Assembly: GCA_030447875.1 (NCBI GenBank)
Contig: JAUJOA010000008.1
Coordinates: forward strand, 47,383 to 101,835
DNA length: 54,453 bases
Direction of reading: 5' to 3'
Origin: Thermoleophilaceae bacterium
Lineage (GTDB): Bacteria > Actinomycetota > Thermoleophilia > Solirubrobacterales > Thermoleophilaceae
Positions 1 to 8,464 of the stretch are shown here, piece after piece. The position numbers and the translations under genes are program-made. How positions within the stretch are numbered: position 1 is the first letter of the stretch; each line of letters begins with the position of its first letter. The notes under the pieces are model-generated. The model was not told where the DNA came from and ran no database searches. It saw only the letters and a list, made by a program, of their open reading frames with translations.

Positions 1-69
1 CCTCGTGTACAGAGAGCCAACGAGCCCTACCACCGCGAGAAGGACGACCACGATCACGATCCACTCCAT
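1..69 (-). CDS. Small membrane protein, N-terminal fragment (cut by window edge)
   Basis: An ATG at 69 on the minus strand opens 23 codons that run off the window. The peptide starts MEWIVIVVVLLAVVGLVGSLYT, one hydrophobic helix typical of a short membrane protein or an uncleaved signal anchor. A good ribosome binding site (GAAGGATC) lies directly before the ATG. The rest of the gene is outside the window, so no function can be given. Confidence 0.5.
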   Translation of the reverse strand, partial: MEWIVIVVVLLAVVGLVGSLYTR

Positions 70-140
70 GATCCTTCAGGATGCCCGGGTGGCGAACGCC
101 GAAACGGCCGTCGTCACCAAGCTGACCCCGGGACCGGTGC

Positions 141-677
141 CTACAGGTCCAGCTCGATTCGTTCTTCCGGCAGGGCGCCCTCAGGGGCGAGCACCAACTC
201 CACCGGGCGGTTCTGCAACGCGGCCAGCGGGAGCTTGAAGAGCAGCACCGCTCCGGGCCCGCGAGCTGCGACGCTATCCGTCTCTGGGATGCAGTTCTCG
301 GCCAGCACCTCGGCCCGATAGGCGAAGGGGTTCCCCTCCCGCGGCTCGAGCGGCTCGTATTCGTTTCCCTGGCTGTCCTCGAGCTGGAACCGCTCGACCG
401 GAAGCGACCGCCGACGATCGTCGTCCTCATTGCAGGCCTCGAGAAAGACCCCGAAAAGCACCTCTCCGGGGGGCGGCGGCGGTCCCTTGTAGTAAGCGTC
501 GCCGGGCGGGATGTTGGGATTGATCTGCCGACTGATCCTGACGTTGTAGGTCACGCCGCCCAGCTCGACGCCGAGGCCCTCCCTGCGCGCGTCCTCCTCT
601 TCCTCGCCGCAACCGGCGAGGGCGAGGGCGACGACAATCCCCATGAGCACCGTGACGCGGAGTGGCCACGACGTCAT
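141..677 (-). CDS. Putative lipoprotein, uncharacterised
   Basis: This encodes 178 residues beginning MTSWPLRVTVLMGIVVALALAGCGEE. That is a short positive n-region, a hydrophobic h-region and a lipobox (LAGC), so the mature protein is probably lipidated at Cys and held on the outer face of the membrane. The next stretch is acidic (EEEEDARR), followed by a compact domain of about 140 residues with two further Cys that could form a disulfide (ACNEDD and ENCIPE). The start at 677 is preferred over GTG at 704 because it gives a normal signal peptide. The Cys spacing and beta-rich look recall extracellular DUF4352-like immunoprotective folds, but I do not recognise the family with certainty. Confidence 0.7.
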   Translation of the reverse strand: MTSWPLRVTVLMGIVVALALAGCGEEEEDARREGLGVELGGVTYNVRISRQINPNIPPGDAYYKGPPPPPGEVLFGVFLEACNEDDDRRRSLPVERFQLEDSQGNEYEPLEPREGNPFAYRAEVLAENCIPETDSVAARGPGAVLLFKLPLAALQNRPVELVLAPEGALPEERIELDL

Positions 678-853
678 CTCGACGTCCCGCTGGTCCTGCA
701 CCACGTCGGCCTCTGGGATGCCTGGCTCACACGACCCTACCTACCCCTCGAAGAAGGTTTTAGCCCCTGCCTGTCACTGTGCTGACCGGCACTCCAGTCC
801 TGGTTGGCCCGTGGACGAGTGAGCATCCGTTGCCCGCCAAGCTGCTCAGTGCG

Positions 854-1591
854 CTAGATCGTAAGAAGCAGCGCCGCGTAGGCGCCGGCGCCGAGCGCGA
901 AGGACGAGAAGCGGCTCTCGCGTTCCTCGGGCAGCTCCTCTTTCATCACGTTGAGCACGACGCCGCCGGCGATGAAGCCGAGCAGCAGGGCAATGGCCTG
1001 CTCCGATATCCCGGTCAGCTGGCCGACGCCCCAGCCGACCACCACACCGGCCGCGAGTATCCAGCGTCCGACTCGCCGGTAGTCGTCGCGATGTCGCTCG
1101 CGCAATCCGAAGTCATTGACCACGAAATGCACGCCAAGGGCGATCGTGAAGAGCGCGAGACTCCTCAGCGTGGTCTCCTCCCGGTGCACGATCAGGTAGC
1201 CGATGATCGCGTTGTAGACCGCGAACGATCCGATGCTCAACCAGAACGTCGAGGTCCCGGTGCCGGCTTCTGAGCTCGAGCCTTCCGGACGGGGCTTCGC
1301 GTGTCGCGTCGAGCACTCCACGCCGTAGAAGAGCGCGAGCCCCACGAGCGCCACCAGATAGACGTGATGTTCGAGGAATGGCAACGGCTCGGAGCTCTCA
1401 ACGACCGCCTCCTGGCCCTCATTGAGCTCCGGTAGCAGGTGTACGAAGACGTAGGCCACCGACACACCGCCGGCGAACGACAGCCAGCGACTTCGCGGCA
1501 CGCCCTCGAGGAACCCGAGCTTGCCGGCGAACACGTGCACCATCGCGAGTGCGGAGACCGCGACGGCGGCGGCCAGAAAGGGTTGCTCCAC
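854..1591 (-). CDS. ZIP-like integral membrane protein
   Basis: A 245-residue polytopic protein with about seven or eight hydrophobic segments. The motif HLLPEL (residues 51-56), a second charged membrane motif HFVVNDF (155-161) and a C-terminal GFIAGGVVLNVMKEELPEE segment resemble divalent-metal transporters of the ZIP superfamily, where His and Glu in the membrane bind Zn or Fe. A His/Arg-rich loop (residues 95-112) separates the two halves. The GTG start at 1591 has an AAGGGG ribosome binding site five bases upstream. A second, better-conserved ZIP-family gene lies about 100 bases upstream on the same strand. Metal specificity cannot be read from the sequence, and a ZIP-like protein of another role remains possible. 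Confidence 0.65.
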   Translation of the reverse strand: MEQPFLAAAVAVSALAMVHVFAGKLGFLEGVPRSRWLSFAGGVSVAYVFVHLLPELNEGQEAVVESSEPLPFLEHHVYLVALVGLALFYGVECSTRHAKPRPEGSSSEAGTGTSTFWLSIGSFAVYNAIIGYLIVHREETTLRSLALFTIALGVHFVVNDFGLRERHRDDYRRVGRWILAAGVVVGWGVGQLTGISEQAIALLLGFIAGGVVLNVMKEELPEERESRFSSFALGAGAYAALLLTI

Positions 1592-1695
1592 TGCAGCCCC
1601 TTACCCACGCCGCTTGAAAAGCGATCCCCCGTGTCAGGAAGCGGACAAGGAGAGCGCTCCGCACAACCGTAGACGTCGATCCCTGTCCGGCTGGG

Positions 1696-2429
1696 CTAGG
1701 CCGAGCCGAGCATGAACGAGACGAGGAAGCCCGCCACGGTCGCCAGCGCGACCCAGGGACCACCTCGCTCATAGGCCTTCGGAAAGACGGTGTTCGCGAG
1801 CGAAGCGAGCACCGCTCCACCCGGCGATGGCGAGTGTCACCGCTAGGACGCCTTCGCTCGTCCCGGACAGGAGGCTCGCGCCCCCCACGACGGCTAGGGC
1901 CAGAAGCAGGGCGGCCCCGGTCCACGTAGACAGTGCAAAGCGCTTGGAGCGACCGTTGTCGCGCATGTTCCGCGCACCGACGAGTGACTCCGGGAGATTC
2001 GAGAGAAGATGGCTACGAGGAGCGCGATCGAGCCGCCGCCGTGGGCGAGCGTGGTGCCTAGCGCCAGGTTCTCCGGCACGCCGTCCAGGGTCACCGCGGC
2101 AAGGAGCGCCAAACCCGTGGCGCTGCCGCCTCGGTCCTGACGCGTCGGTCAAGCCACGAATCGACGGTGATGAACGCTCCGGCCCCTCCCAACATCCCTA
2201 TGGCTGACGGCAGGAGCCCGCCTTTGACGAAGGACTCCTGGAAGAGCTCGAACGCCAGCGCGGCTGTCAAAGACCCTCCGGCGAAGGCCAGGACAGTCGC
2301 GAGGAGCCTCTGTGGCGGCTGCCAGTGCGTTCCCACCAGCGCTCCTACGATCAGTGCGCTGGATGCCGTGACGGCGAAGATGAGTACCGTGGCCACCTGT
2401 GTCGTGGTCTCCTCTCCGATCGCCGTCAC
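1696..2429 (-). CDS. ZIP-family metal permease, interrupted by three frameshifts
   Basis: Read across three frames this is one ZIP-family protein. It starts at GTG 2429 and contains FAGGSLTAALAFELFQES, LALLAAVTLDGVPENLALG (the ZIP helix IV-like motif), then LPESLVGARNMR and a C-terminal AYERGGPWVALATVAGFLVS ending at the TAG at 1696. The frame shifts near 2117 (one base missing), near 2010 (one C missing) and near 1825 (GGG where GG is expected). Two additions and one removal give exactly 245 codons, the expected length. The start overlaps the MMPL stop by four bases, so the two genes are translationally coupled. I read the breaks as sequence errors, but a real pseudogene is not excluded because this gene is not essential. 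Confidence 0.7.
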
Positions 2430-4999
2430 ACCTCTGCTACCCGCCCGCCCTTCGTGACGAACGTCGCCGTCCGGTGCGGGTCTCGTCGCAACTCCCCTCG
2501 CCCCTCCCCACGGCGGCGGTCGTCTTCGTAGTGCCGGAAGAGCTCAGCTTCGAGGCTGGCGCGCCCCGGTCCATCGCTTTCGCCAAGGCTTTGGGCCAAA
2601 CGGTCGAGCGCGGCGGCCCGGCGCCGAGCGACATCCTCCGGGCCCTCGCCAAGCAGCTCGCCGATCTCGCGGTCGTCGACATCCCGCTTGAAGGACAGCT
2701 CGAGGAGCGCACGGCTCGATGCGTCCAGCTCCTCGAAAGCCTCTGACTTCCCGAACAGCCCCTCCGCCGGGCGATCGGCTCGAGCTGCGAAGAGCCGCTT
2801 GCTCGGCCATGCGCTCCAGCCACCGAGCAGTGACATCAGCGCGGGGACCAGCAGGGTTCGCACGAGAAAGGCGTCGATCAGAAGCCCGAGCGACATCGCA
2901 AAGGCGAGCTCGCGAAACGATCGAATCGGAACGAGCGCCAGGAGGGCGAACGACGCGGCCAGGATCAGCCCCGCAACTGCGATCGGCCGCGCTGCCGAGG
3001 CGCCTCCAGCGAGCACTGCCTCGCGGATTCCCCGCTGCTCCGCCTGACCCCAGATCCGTCCGACGAGGAAGACGTTGTAGTCGGAGCCGAGCGAGAGCAG
3101 CAAGACCGCCGCCGCGAAGGGCACGTAGTACGTGAGCTCCCCGTAGCCGAGCAGCTCCTGGAATACGTAGATCGTCAAGCCCAGTGAGGCGGCCAGGGCG
3201 AGCGCGCTCGAGGCGACGAGGTAGAGGGGCGCGACGAGCGCTCGCATGAAGACGACCAGGACCAGGAAGACGACGAGGACCGTCACCGGCGCCACACGGG
3301 CGAGGTCGTCGAAGGTGCCCTCCACCGTCTCCTGGACGAGCGCGGTGTCGCCCGCGAACGATGCACCGGCCCCGTCGAGTCCGGCCGCGGCGAGAAGGCC
3401 CGGCATTCTCTCCCGCAGTTGCTCGAGATGCCGGATGGCCGCGCCGCCCAGGGGGTCCGGGTCGAGAACGACGAGGTACCGAGCAGCATCGCCCGTTCGC
3501 GAGAGAACCGCTCCAAAGGGCCGCCCCCCCGGCCGGTTCGCCGGCCCGAAGACGCGCGCCACGCCGGGCTGGCGCTCCAGCAGCCGCTGCAGCCGCGCCA
3601 GCGATCCCTGATCAGTGACGAGCCCCGGCCCCTCGACGATCACCACGGTCGGCGACAGGATGCCCGCCGCGAAGCCCTCGCCCGCCTCGAGATACGCCTG
3701 CTTCGCCGGCGCGTCGTCCGGGAGGCCGCGGATGAGCGGGTTGGCCGGCTCGAGCTTGCTCAGGCCGGTAGCCGCGAGAGCAAGGACCAGCGCGCAACCC
3801 GCGGCCGTGAGAATCGGCCGTCCCGTCGCGACCTCTATGGCACGACCGGCGCCGAGGGGCCGACGGCGTGCGCGTCTCCGACTCGCCGGCGCGTTCTCCG
3901 GCGGGTCCTCCGGCTCGAGCTCGGCCCTTTCATCGACACGGCGCGACCGGCCAGGCCAGAACAGGCGCGGTCCCGCTATCGCTAGGAAGGCCGGGACGAA
4001 CGTGATCGATACCAGGAGTCCGACGGCGACCGAGAGCGCCATCCCGGGTCCGAAGGCCTGGAGGAAGCCGAGCTCGGCGATCACCAGGGCGGCGCTCCCG
4101 CCGATTATCGTGAGGCCGGCCGTGGTGATTATCGGCAGCAACTCCGCGGTCGTCCGCTCCGCGCCCTCACGCCTGTCGTCCCCCGCCGCCATCCGATGAC
4201 GAAAGCGCGAGAAGAAGAAGATCGAGTAGTCGGTCACGACGCCGAACAACAGGACGACGATCACGGGCTCGACCTCGCTGGGTACCGACACGCCGATCCG
4301 GCTTCCGACGTAGGCGACGAGCCGGATCGAGACCAGGTAGGCGATGCCGACGGCGAAGAGGTTGACGAGCGGGGCTCCGAGCGCCCGGAAGTGAAGCGCC
4401 ATGGCGAGGGCAACGAGCGCGGCGGTGACGAGCTCTACGAGGGGAAGCGCCGCGAGGATCGCGTCGGCCTGGGCCACGCGTGCCGGCACGGCGCCGGTGA
4501 TCCCGACCGTCCCGTCAGCCGGCTCGGCGATATGGCGTTCGATCAGCCGCTGCGCGAGGCTCCGCCGGCCACCCTGGCCGATATCCGGAGGGAAGAACAG
4601 GTAGCTGATCGCCGTGGTCGACCTCTCCTTCGAGAACGGCGGCTTGCCGAAGCTGTTCACCGCGGCGTACGCGCCGGCGATTCCGGTCAACCCCGGCAGC
4701 TCCTTCCGGTTGAGGCTGACCACGCGCGCGATGACGTCCCGCTGCGCCGCGAGCGACAGGCCGTCGGGGTCTCGCTGAACGATGACCGTACGACTCAGGA
4801 GCGGGAACCCGAAGAGCTCACTTGCGCGCCTCTCGGCGTCGATCGCGGCCGCCTCGTTCGGCACCAGGTCTCCGAGCGAGTCCACCTGCGCCTCTCGGAT
4901 CGTGGGCAAGAAGAACGCGGCGCCGAATGCGGCACAGGTCCAGAACGCCACGATCACGTAGCGCAGGCGAACGACGGCCCGAGCGAACCGGGTGACCAC
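2426..4999 (-). CDS. MMPL/RND-family exporter with C-terminal helix-turn-helix-like tail
   Basis: An 857-residue protein with the MMPL layout: an N-terminal membrane helix, a large extracytoplasmic loop, a block of about five helices (roughly residues 185-345, including GVVTDYSIFFFSRFRHR), a cytoplasmic linker, then a second copy of the same arrangement (second block about 575-735, including LGSDYNVFLVGRIW). The Asp in each GxxTDY/GSDYN motif corresponds to the proton-relay residues of MMPL transporters. These proteins use the proton gradient to move lipids or other hydrophobic molecules across the membrane. After the last helix there is a soluble tail of about 120 residues. Its first half (LDASSRALLELSF, EIGELLG, VARRRAAALDRLAQ; about residues 757-806) reads like sigma-factor region 4. 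The gene follows two small membrane-protein genes (25-base gap) and overlaps the ZIP gene. Confidence 0.88.
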   Translation of the reverse strand: MVTRFARAVVRLRYVIVAFWTCAAFGAAFFLPTIREAQVDSLGDLVPNEAAAIDAERRASELFGFPLLSRTVIVQRDPDGLSLAAQRDVIARVVSLNRKELPGLTGIAGAYAAVNSFGKPPFSKERSTTAISYLFFPPDIGQGGRRSLAQRLIERHIAEPADGTVGITGAVPARVAQADAILAALPLVELVTAALVALAMALHFRALGAPLVNLFAVGIAYLVSIRLVAYVGSRIGVSVPSEVEPVIVVLLFGVVTDYSIFFFSRFRHRMAAGDDRREGAERTTAELLPIITTAGLTIIGGSAALVIAELGFLQAFGPGMALSVAVGLLVSITFVPAFLAIAGPRLFWPGRSRRVDERAELEPEDPPENAPASRRRARRRPLGAGRAIEVATGRPILTAAGCALVLALAATGLSKLEPANPLIRGLPDDAPAKQAYLEAGEGFAAGILSPTVVIVEGPGLVTDQGSLARLQRLLERQPGVARVFGPANRPGGRPFGAVLSRTGDAARYLVVLDPDPLGGAAIRHLEQLRERMPGLLAAAGLDGAGASFAGDTALVQETVEGTFDDLARVAPVTVLVVFLVLVVFMRALVAPLYLVASSALALAASLGLTIYVFQELLGYGELTYYVPFAAAVLLLSLGSDYNVFLVGRIWGQAEQRGIREAVLAGGASAARPIAVAGLILAASFALLALVPIRSFRELAFAMSLGLLIDAFLVRTLLVPALMSLLGGWSAWPSKRLFAARADRPAEGLFGKSEAFEELDASSRALLELSFKRDVDDREIGELLGEGPEDVARRRAAALDRLAQSLGESDGPGRASLEAELFRHYEDDRRRGEGRGELRRDPHRTATFVTKGGRVAEV

Positions 5000-5024
5000 C
5001 GCCGGCTCTCGTCCTCTCCCCGGG

Positions 5025-5639
5025 CTAGGAGGCTCGCCGCTCGCCGGCTGCCCCGACGGGAAGGCCGAGCCGCTTGAGCTCCGCCGCGGCCAGCCGCTCG
5101 CTGTCAGCAGCGTCGAGGCCCCGCGACGGGTCTGCGCCGAGCTCGACCAGCGCCCGGTAAGGGAGGTGGTTCAGCGCTCGCTGCGCGAGGAAGTCGTTGA
5201 AGCGGCGTTCGTCCACCGCTCGTGCTCGGACTCGCTCGAGCGAGCGTGCCTCAGCGCGGTGCGCGAGCCTCAGCGGCAGGTAGAAGGCGAGCAGCGGTAT
5301 CGACGGAATGAGCGCAACGGACAGCCCGAGAAGCGTGCTGAGGTCGTCGATGCTCTCGCGGCTGGATGCCCCGCTTGCCTCCACGCTGCGGCCCGCCTCC
5401 TGGATTCGCTGTGCCGGCTCCGCCAGGCCGCCGCCCAGCACGGGGATGTCATCGAGACCTTGAAGGGCAACGCCGGCCTCCTCCACCGCTCCGCCGACGG
5501 TACGAATCGTGCCGCTCAACTCGCTGAGCCCGCGGACTTCCTGCGCCACGCTGATGCCAAGCAGCACCCATACGAGAGTCCAGATCAGCAGTGCTCCGTC
5601 GACGGCCACGAGTGTGCGACCCGTCGGCGGCCAGAGCAA
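5025..5639 (-). CDS. Uncharacterised membrane protein with two helices and a cytoplasmic tail
   Basis: About 204 residues. One membrane helix lies near residues 14-33, followed by a polar, Gly/Glu-rich segment of about 70 residues with weak coiled-coil character, then a second helix near 103-127. The tail is Arg/Glu-rich and about 75 residues long (ARSLERVRARAVDERRFNDF). The start is uncertain: TTG at 5639 is used here. The best ribosome binding site (AAGGAG) lies about 20 bases upstream, with no ATG or GTG near it, so the true start may be CTG near 5651. The gene sits directly upstream of the MMPL exporter in the same orientation and could be an accessory subunit. I do not recognise the family. 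Confidence 0.6.
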   Translation of the reverse strand: MLWPPTGRTLVAVDGALLIWTLVWVLLGISVAQEVRGLSELSGTIRTVGGAVEEAGVALQGLDDIPVLGGGLAEPAQRIQEAGRSVEASGASSRESIDDLSTLLGLSVALIPSIPLLAFYLPLRLAHRAEARSLERVRARAVDERRFNDFLAQRALNHLPYRALVELGADPSRGLDAADSERLAAAELKRLGLPVGAAGERRAS

Positions 5640-5691
5640 GTAGCGAGACAGAGAGGTCTCCTTGGACGTGGGCGAGCGAGCTGCCCCGTTA

Positions 5692-5892
5692 TTAGCGCCG
5701 ACGCCGGTCGGATCTGATCCGCAGAGCGCCGAGGCCGGCGGCGATCGCCCCGCCGACCATCGCGGCGCCGATGATGATGAGACGGCGATCGCCCATGTCG
5801 GTCCTCGCCATCTTCGTCAGCAGCCACGCGACGGCGGCGAAGAGAACGACCATGACGACGGTGTAGGCGATCGTGCGAGCGTCGATCCTCAT
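5692..5892 (-). CDS. Small membrane protein with two helices
   Basis: A 66-residue protein with two hydrophobic helices (about residues 8-26 and 37-57) joined by a short polar loop (TKMARTDMGDRR), and a basic C-terminus ending in RSDRRRR. A clear ribosome binding site (GGAAAGGACC) lies about six bases before the ATG at 5892. It is the first gene of the minus-strand membrane-protein block that continues into the MMPL exporter. No family is recognised. Confidence 0.65.
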   Translation of the reverse strand: MRIDARTIAYTVVMVVLFAAVAWLLTKMARTDMGDRRLIIIGAAMVGGAIAAGLGALRIRSDRRRR

Positions 5893-6153
5893 TCTTCGGT
5901 CCTTTCCGGGACGAACGATTCGAAGCGGTGCTGGTCAGAGCGCTTACATGCGTGTCCGGCTACGTCGTCGATTAGCCCGTGCGACGGTCGTTCGGCATCT
6001 GACAGCCCCCGTTTCCCCGGGGGTCCACGCGGATATCGACGCGCTGAGCAACTGAAAGGTGCTGTTGTGTCAGTGGAACCGCCCGAGGCTGCCGAGACTC
6101 TTTCAGACCCGTCAAGAGCTCGTCGGTCGCCAAGGGCATGATCCGCTCCCACC

Positions 6154-6165
6154 TAGACTCCGCCC
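6154..6165 (+). promoter_or_regulatory. Probable leaderless -10 box before the CPA1 antiporter gene
   Basis: TAGACT lies at 6154-6159, six bases before the GTG at 6166, and no Shine-Dalgarno sequence is visible. In Actinobacteria a TAnnnT box at this distance places the transcript start on the start codon. No convincing -35 box is seen. Confidence 0.45.
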
Positions 6166-7965
6166 GTGACGGACGGCGGACTGATCCTGGTAGCGGGTGT
6201 GCTTCTCACGCTCGGCATCCTTGCCACGCTCGTCGCCGGACGCCTGCGCGTCCCAGGGCTCGTCCTCTTCCTGCTGCTCGGGATGGCGATCGGGTCCGAC
6301 GGCCTGGGGCTGATCGACTTCGACGACGTCGAGCTCACCCGGACCATCGGGATCATCGCGTTGGTGCTGATCCTCTTCGAGGGCGGCCTGGCCGCGGGCT
6401 GGAGGGAGATCCGGCCCGTTCTTCCGGTCGGGATCTCGCTCGCCACGATCGGCACGCTCATCACCGCCGGCGTGAGCGGCCTGGCGGCGCACTGGTTCCT
6501 GGGCCTCAGCGTGCTCGAGGGAATGCTGCTGGGGTCGATCGTCGCCACGACCGACAGCGCCGCGATCTTCTCGGTCCTTCGCGGGTCGAGCCTGAAGCGC
6601 CGCCTTGCGCGCGCGCTCGAGGCGGAGTCCGGATTCAACGATCCGGTGGCGATCCTTCTCGTGCTCGGCTTCATCGAGTGGATTCAGCTCCCGGACTACG
6701 GCCTCGGCGACATGGCCTTGCTCTTCGTGACCCAGCTGCTGATCGGCGGAGGAGTCGGTGCGCTACTCGGCCGGGCCGCGGTCGTCGCCCTTCGACGGGC
6801 TCGCTTCACCACGAGCGGGCTCTATCCGGTGGCGTCGATCGCGGCGGCGGCGCTGGCGTACGGCACGGCCGACGTGCTCGAGGGCTCCGGCTTCCTGGCG
6901 GTCTACCTCACGGGGCTGGCGCTCGGCGGAGCGGCGACCCCGGCGCGGCGAACGATCGCCGACTTCCACGCGGGCGTGGCGCTGGTGAGCCAGATCGCTC
7001 TGTTCTTCACGCTCGGTCTGCTCGTCTTCCCGAGCGCGCTGGGCGACGTGGCGCTCGAGGGGCTGCTGCTGGCGGCCGTGCTCACGTTGATAGCGCGCCC
7101 GCTCGCCGCGCTCGTCGCCACTCGAGTCGGGCTCTATTCGCTACGTGAATCGGTGCTGGTGGGATGGGCGGGACTGCGCGGTGCCATCCCGGTGGTCCTC
7201 GCGACGTTCCCGGTCATCGCGGGCGTACCTCAGGCCGAGCGCTTCTTCAACCTGGTGTTCTTCGTGGTCCTGCTCTCGACGCTCATCCAGGGCGCGACGT
7301 TCGAGCCGCTCGCGCGGTCGCTCGGGTTGACCGGCGGACAGCCGGCGCTCCCGCGCCTGCCGCTTGTCGAGGTCGGCGCGATCCGCCGACTTGGCGCGGA
7401 GGTCCTCGAGTTTCCGGTGGGCCACGACGACGCGATCGCGGGACGCGTCGTGAACGAGCTGGAGCTTCCACGTGAGGCCCTAGTCAGCGTGATCGTGCGC
7501 CGCGACGAGGCCCTTCTGCCCCGCGGCTCCACGCCCATCGAGGCGGGCGACCGGCTGCACATACTCGTGCGCGAGCCGGTGCGCCGCAGCGTCGAGGACC
7601 TGTTCGACCGCTGGCGATCCGGTCCGATCGGAGTCGATCAACCGGCGCCGGCTGCGCCGCTCGGGAGGGCGACGATCTTCAGCGTCCGAGCTTGGGCCCC
7701 CGCCGATGGGGACCCCGGCGATCCGGCGACGGTGGCCGGGACGCCGGTGTTACGCCGGTTGCGAACGAGGCGCGGCTCGGCCGGGGCGCTGGTCCAGCTG
7801 GAGGACGGCCGGCTGGCCGTGACGGGAGACGGAGTGGCGGCCGTCGGCGGCTCGCGTCAGCTGTTTCGCTACTGCCGCGAGCGCATCCGCCGGGCGGATG
7901 ATCCGGAGTCGCGCGCGTGGTGGCAGGAGGTGGCCGGCGTCGTCTCGCAGCGCGCGCTTCGCTAG
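6166..7965 (+). CDS. CPA1-type K+(Na+)/H+ antiporter with RCK_C domain
   Basis: A 599-residue protein. Residues 1 to about 390 form a cation/proton antiporter domain with about 12 helices. Diagnostic elements are LFEGGL (helix 4), the ATTDSAA unwound helix and SGFNDPVAILL, whose adjacent Asn and Asp are the ion-binding pair of CPA1 exchangers. A soluble RCK_C (TrkA_C) domain follows at about residues 400-480 (EVLEFPVGHDDAIAG to GDRLHILVREP). The last 100 residues are another soluble segment. The architecture is that of potassium/proton antiporters of the CvrA/NhaP2 type, which export K+ or Na+ and are gated by ligands at RCK_C. The gene converges on the CBS-domain gene, with the two stop codons overlapping by four bases. 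Confidence 0.88.
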   Translation: MTDGGLILVAGVLLTLGILATLVAGRLRVPGLVLFLLLGMAIGSDGLGLIDFDDVELTRTIGIIALVLILFEGGLAAGWREIRPVLPVGISLATIGTLITAGVSGLAAHWFLGLSVLEGMLLGSIVATTDSAAIFSVLRGSSLKRRLARALEAESGFNDPVAILLVLGFIEWIQLPDYGLGDMALLFVTQLLIGGGVGALLGRAAVVALRRARFTTSGLYPVASIAAAALAYGTADVLEGSGFLAVYLTGLALGGAATPARRTIADFHAGVALVSQIALFFTLGLLVFPSALGDVALEGLLLAAVLTLIARPLAALVATRVGLYSLRESVLVGWAGLRGAIPVVLATFPVIAGVPQAERFFNLVFFVVLLSTLIQGATFEPLARSLGLTGGQPALPRLPLVEVGAIRRLGAEVLEFPVGHDDAIAGRVVNELELPREALVSVIVRRDEALLPRGSTPIEAGDRLHILVREPVRRSVEDLFDRWRSGPIGVDQPAPAAPLGRATIFSVRAWAPADGDPGDPATVAGTPVLRRLRTRRGSAGALVQLEDGRLAVTGDGVAAVGGSRQLFRYCRERIRRADDPESRAWWQEVAGVVSQRALR

Positions 7966-8426
7966 CTGCGCGCGGCAAGCCGCTCGGCGAGCGCCCTGAA
8001 GAAGTCGCCGCGCGTGACGATACCGCGAACCTCATCACGGTCGACGATCGGGATGATCAGGACCCGGTGGTGCAGGAAGGTCTCGGCGAGCTGGGCGTCC
8101 GAGTAGTCGGCCGCGACCTCGATGTGCTCGGTGTTCATGTACTTCGAGACCGGGTCGAGGGCGCACTCGGCCCGCCGGTCGATCAGCTCGTCGGCCGTCT
8201 TCGTGACGAAGCCCGCGTAATGGAGCTCACCGAGGTAGCCGGGGAAGATGGCGCTCAGGAACTCGCGCTCCCCGAAGATTCCCTTCAGCTTCCCGCCCGA
8301 CTCGACGACGGGCAGCGCCGGCACCGCCGCCTCGATGATCCGGCGCACCGCATCCCCCACCTCGTCCCCGGCGCGCAGCAGGGGGACCTGACGGATCGTG
8401 AGCTCTCCGAGCGTCTGCGGCGTCAT
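7962..8426 (-). CDS. CBS-domain pair protein
   Basis: A 154-residue protein made almost entirely of two CBS repeats (about residues 10-65 and 88-150). These folds usually bind adenosyl ligands or ions and regulate a partner. Matching elements are IRQVPLLRAGDEVGDAVRRI, LPVVESGGKLKGIFGEREFL, and in the second repeat VLIIPIVDRDEVRGIVTRGDFF. A ribosome binding site (GGGAG) precedes the ATG at 8426. It lies between a cation antiporter and an ArsB/NhaD-type permease, so regulation of ion transport is a reasonable guess, but nothing in the sequence shows a partner. Confidence 0.85.
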   Translation of the reverse strand: MTPQTLGELTIRQVPLLRAGDEVGDAVRRIIEAAVPALPVVESGGKLKGIFGEREFLSAIFPGYLGELHYAGFVTKTADELIDRRAECALDPVSKYMNTEHIEVAADYSDAQLAETFLHHRVLIIPIVDRDEVRGIVTRGDFFRALAERLAARS

Positions 8427-8464
8427 CCCATGGTCTCCCTGCCGCTAAGCATGCCGCAAGCCGA

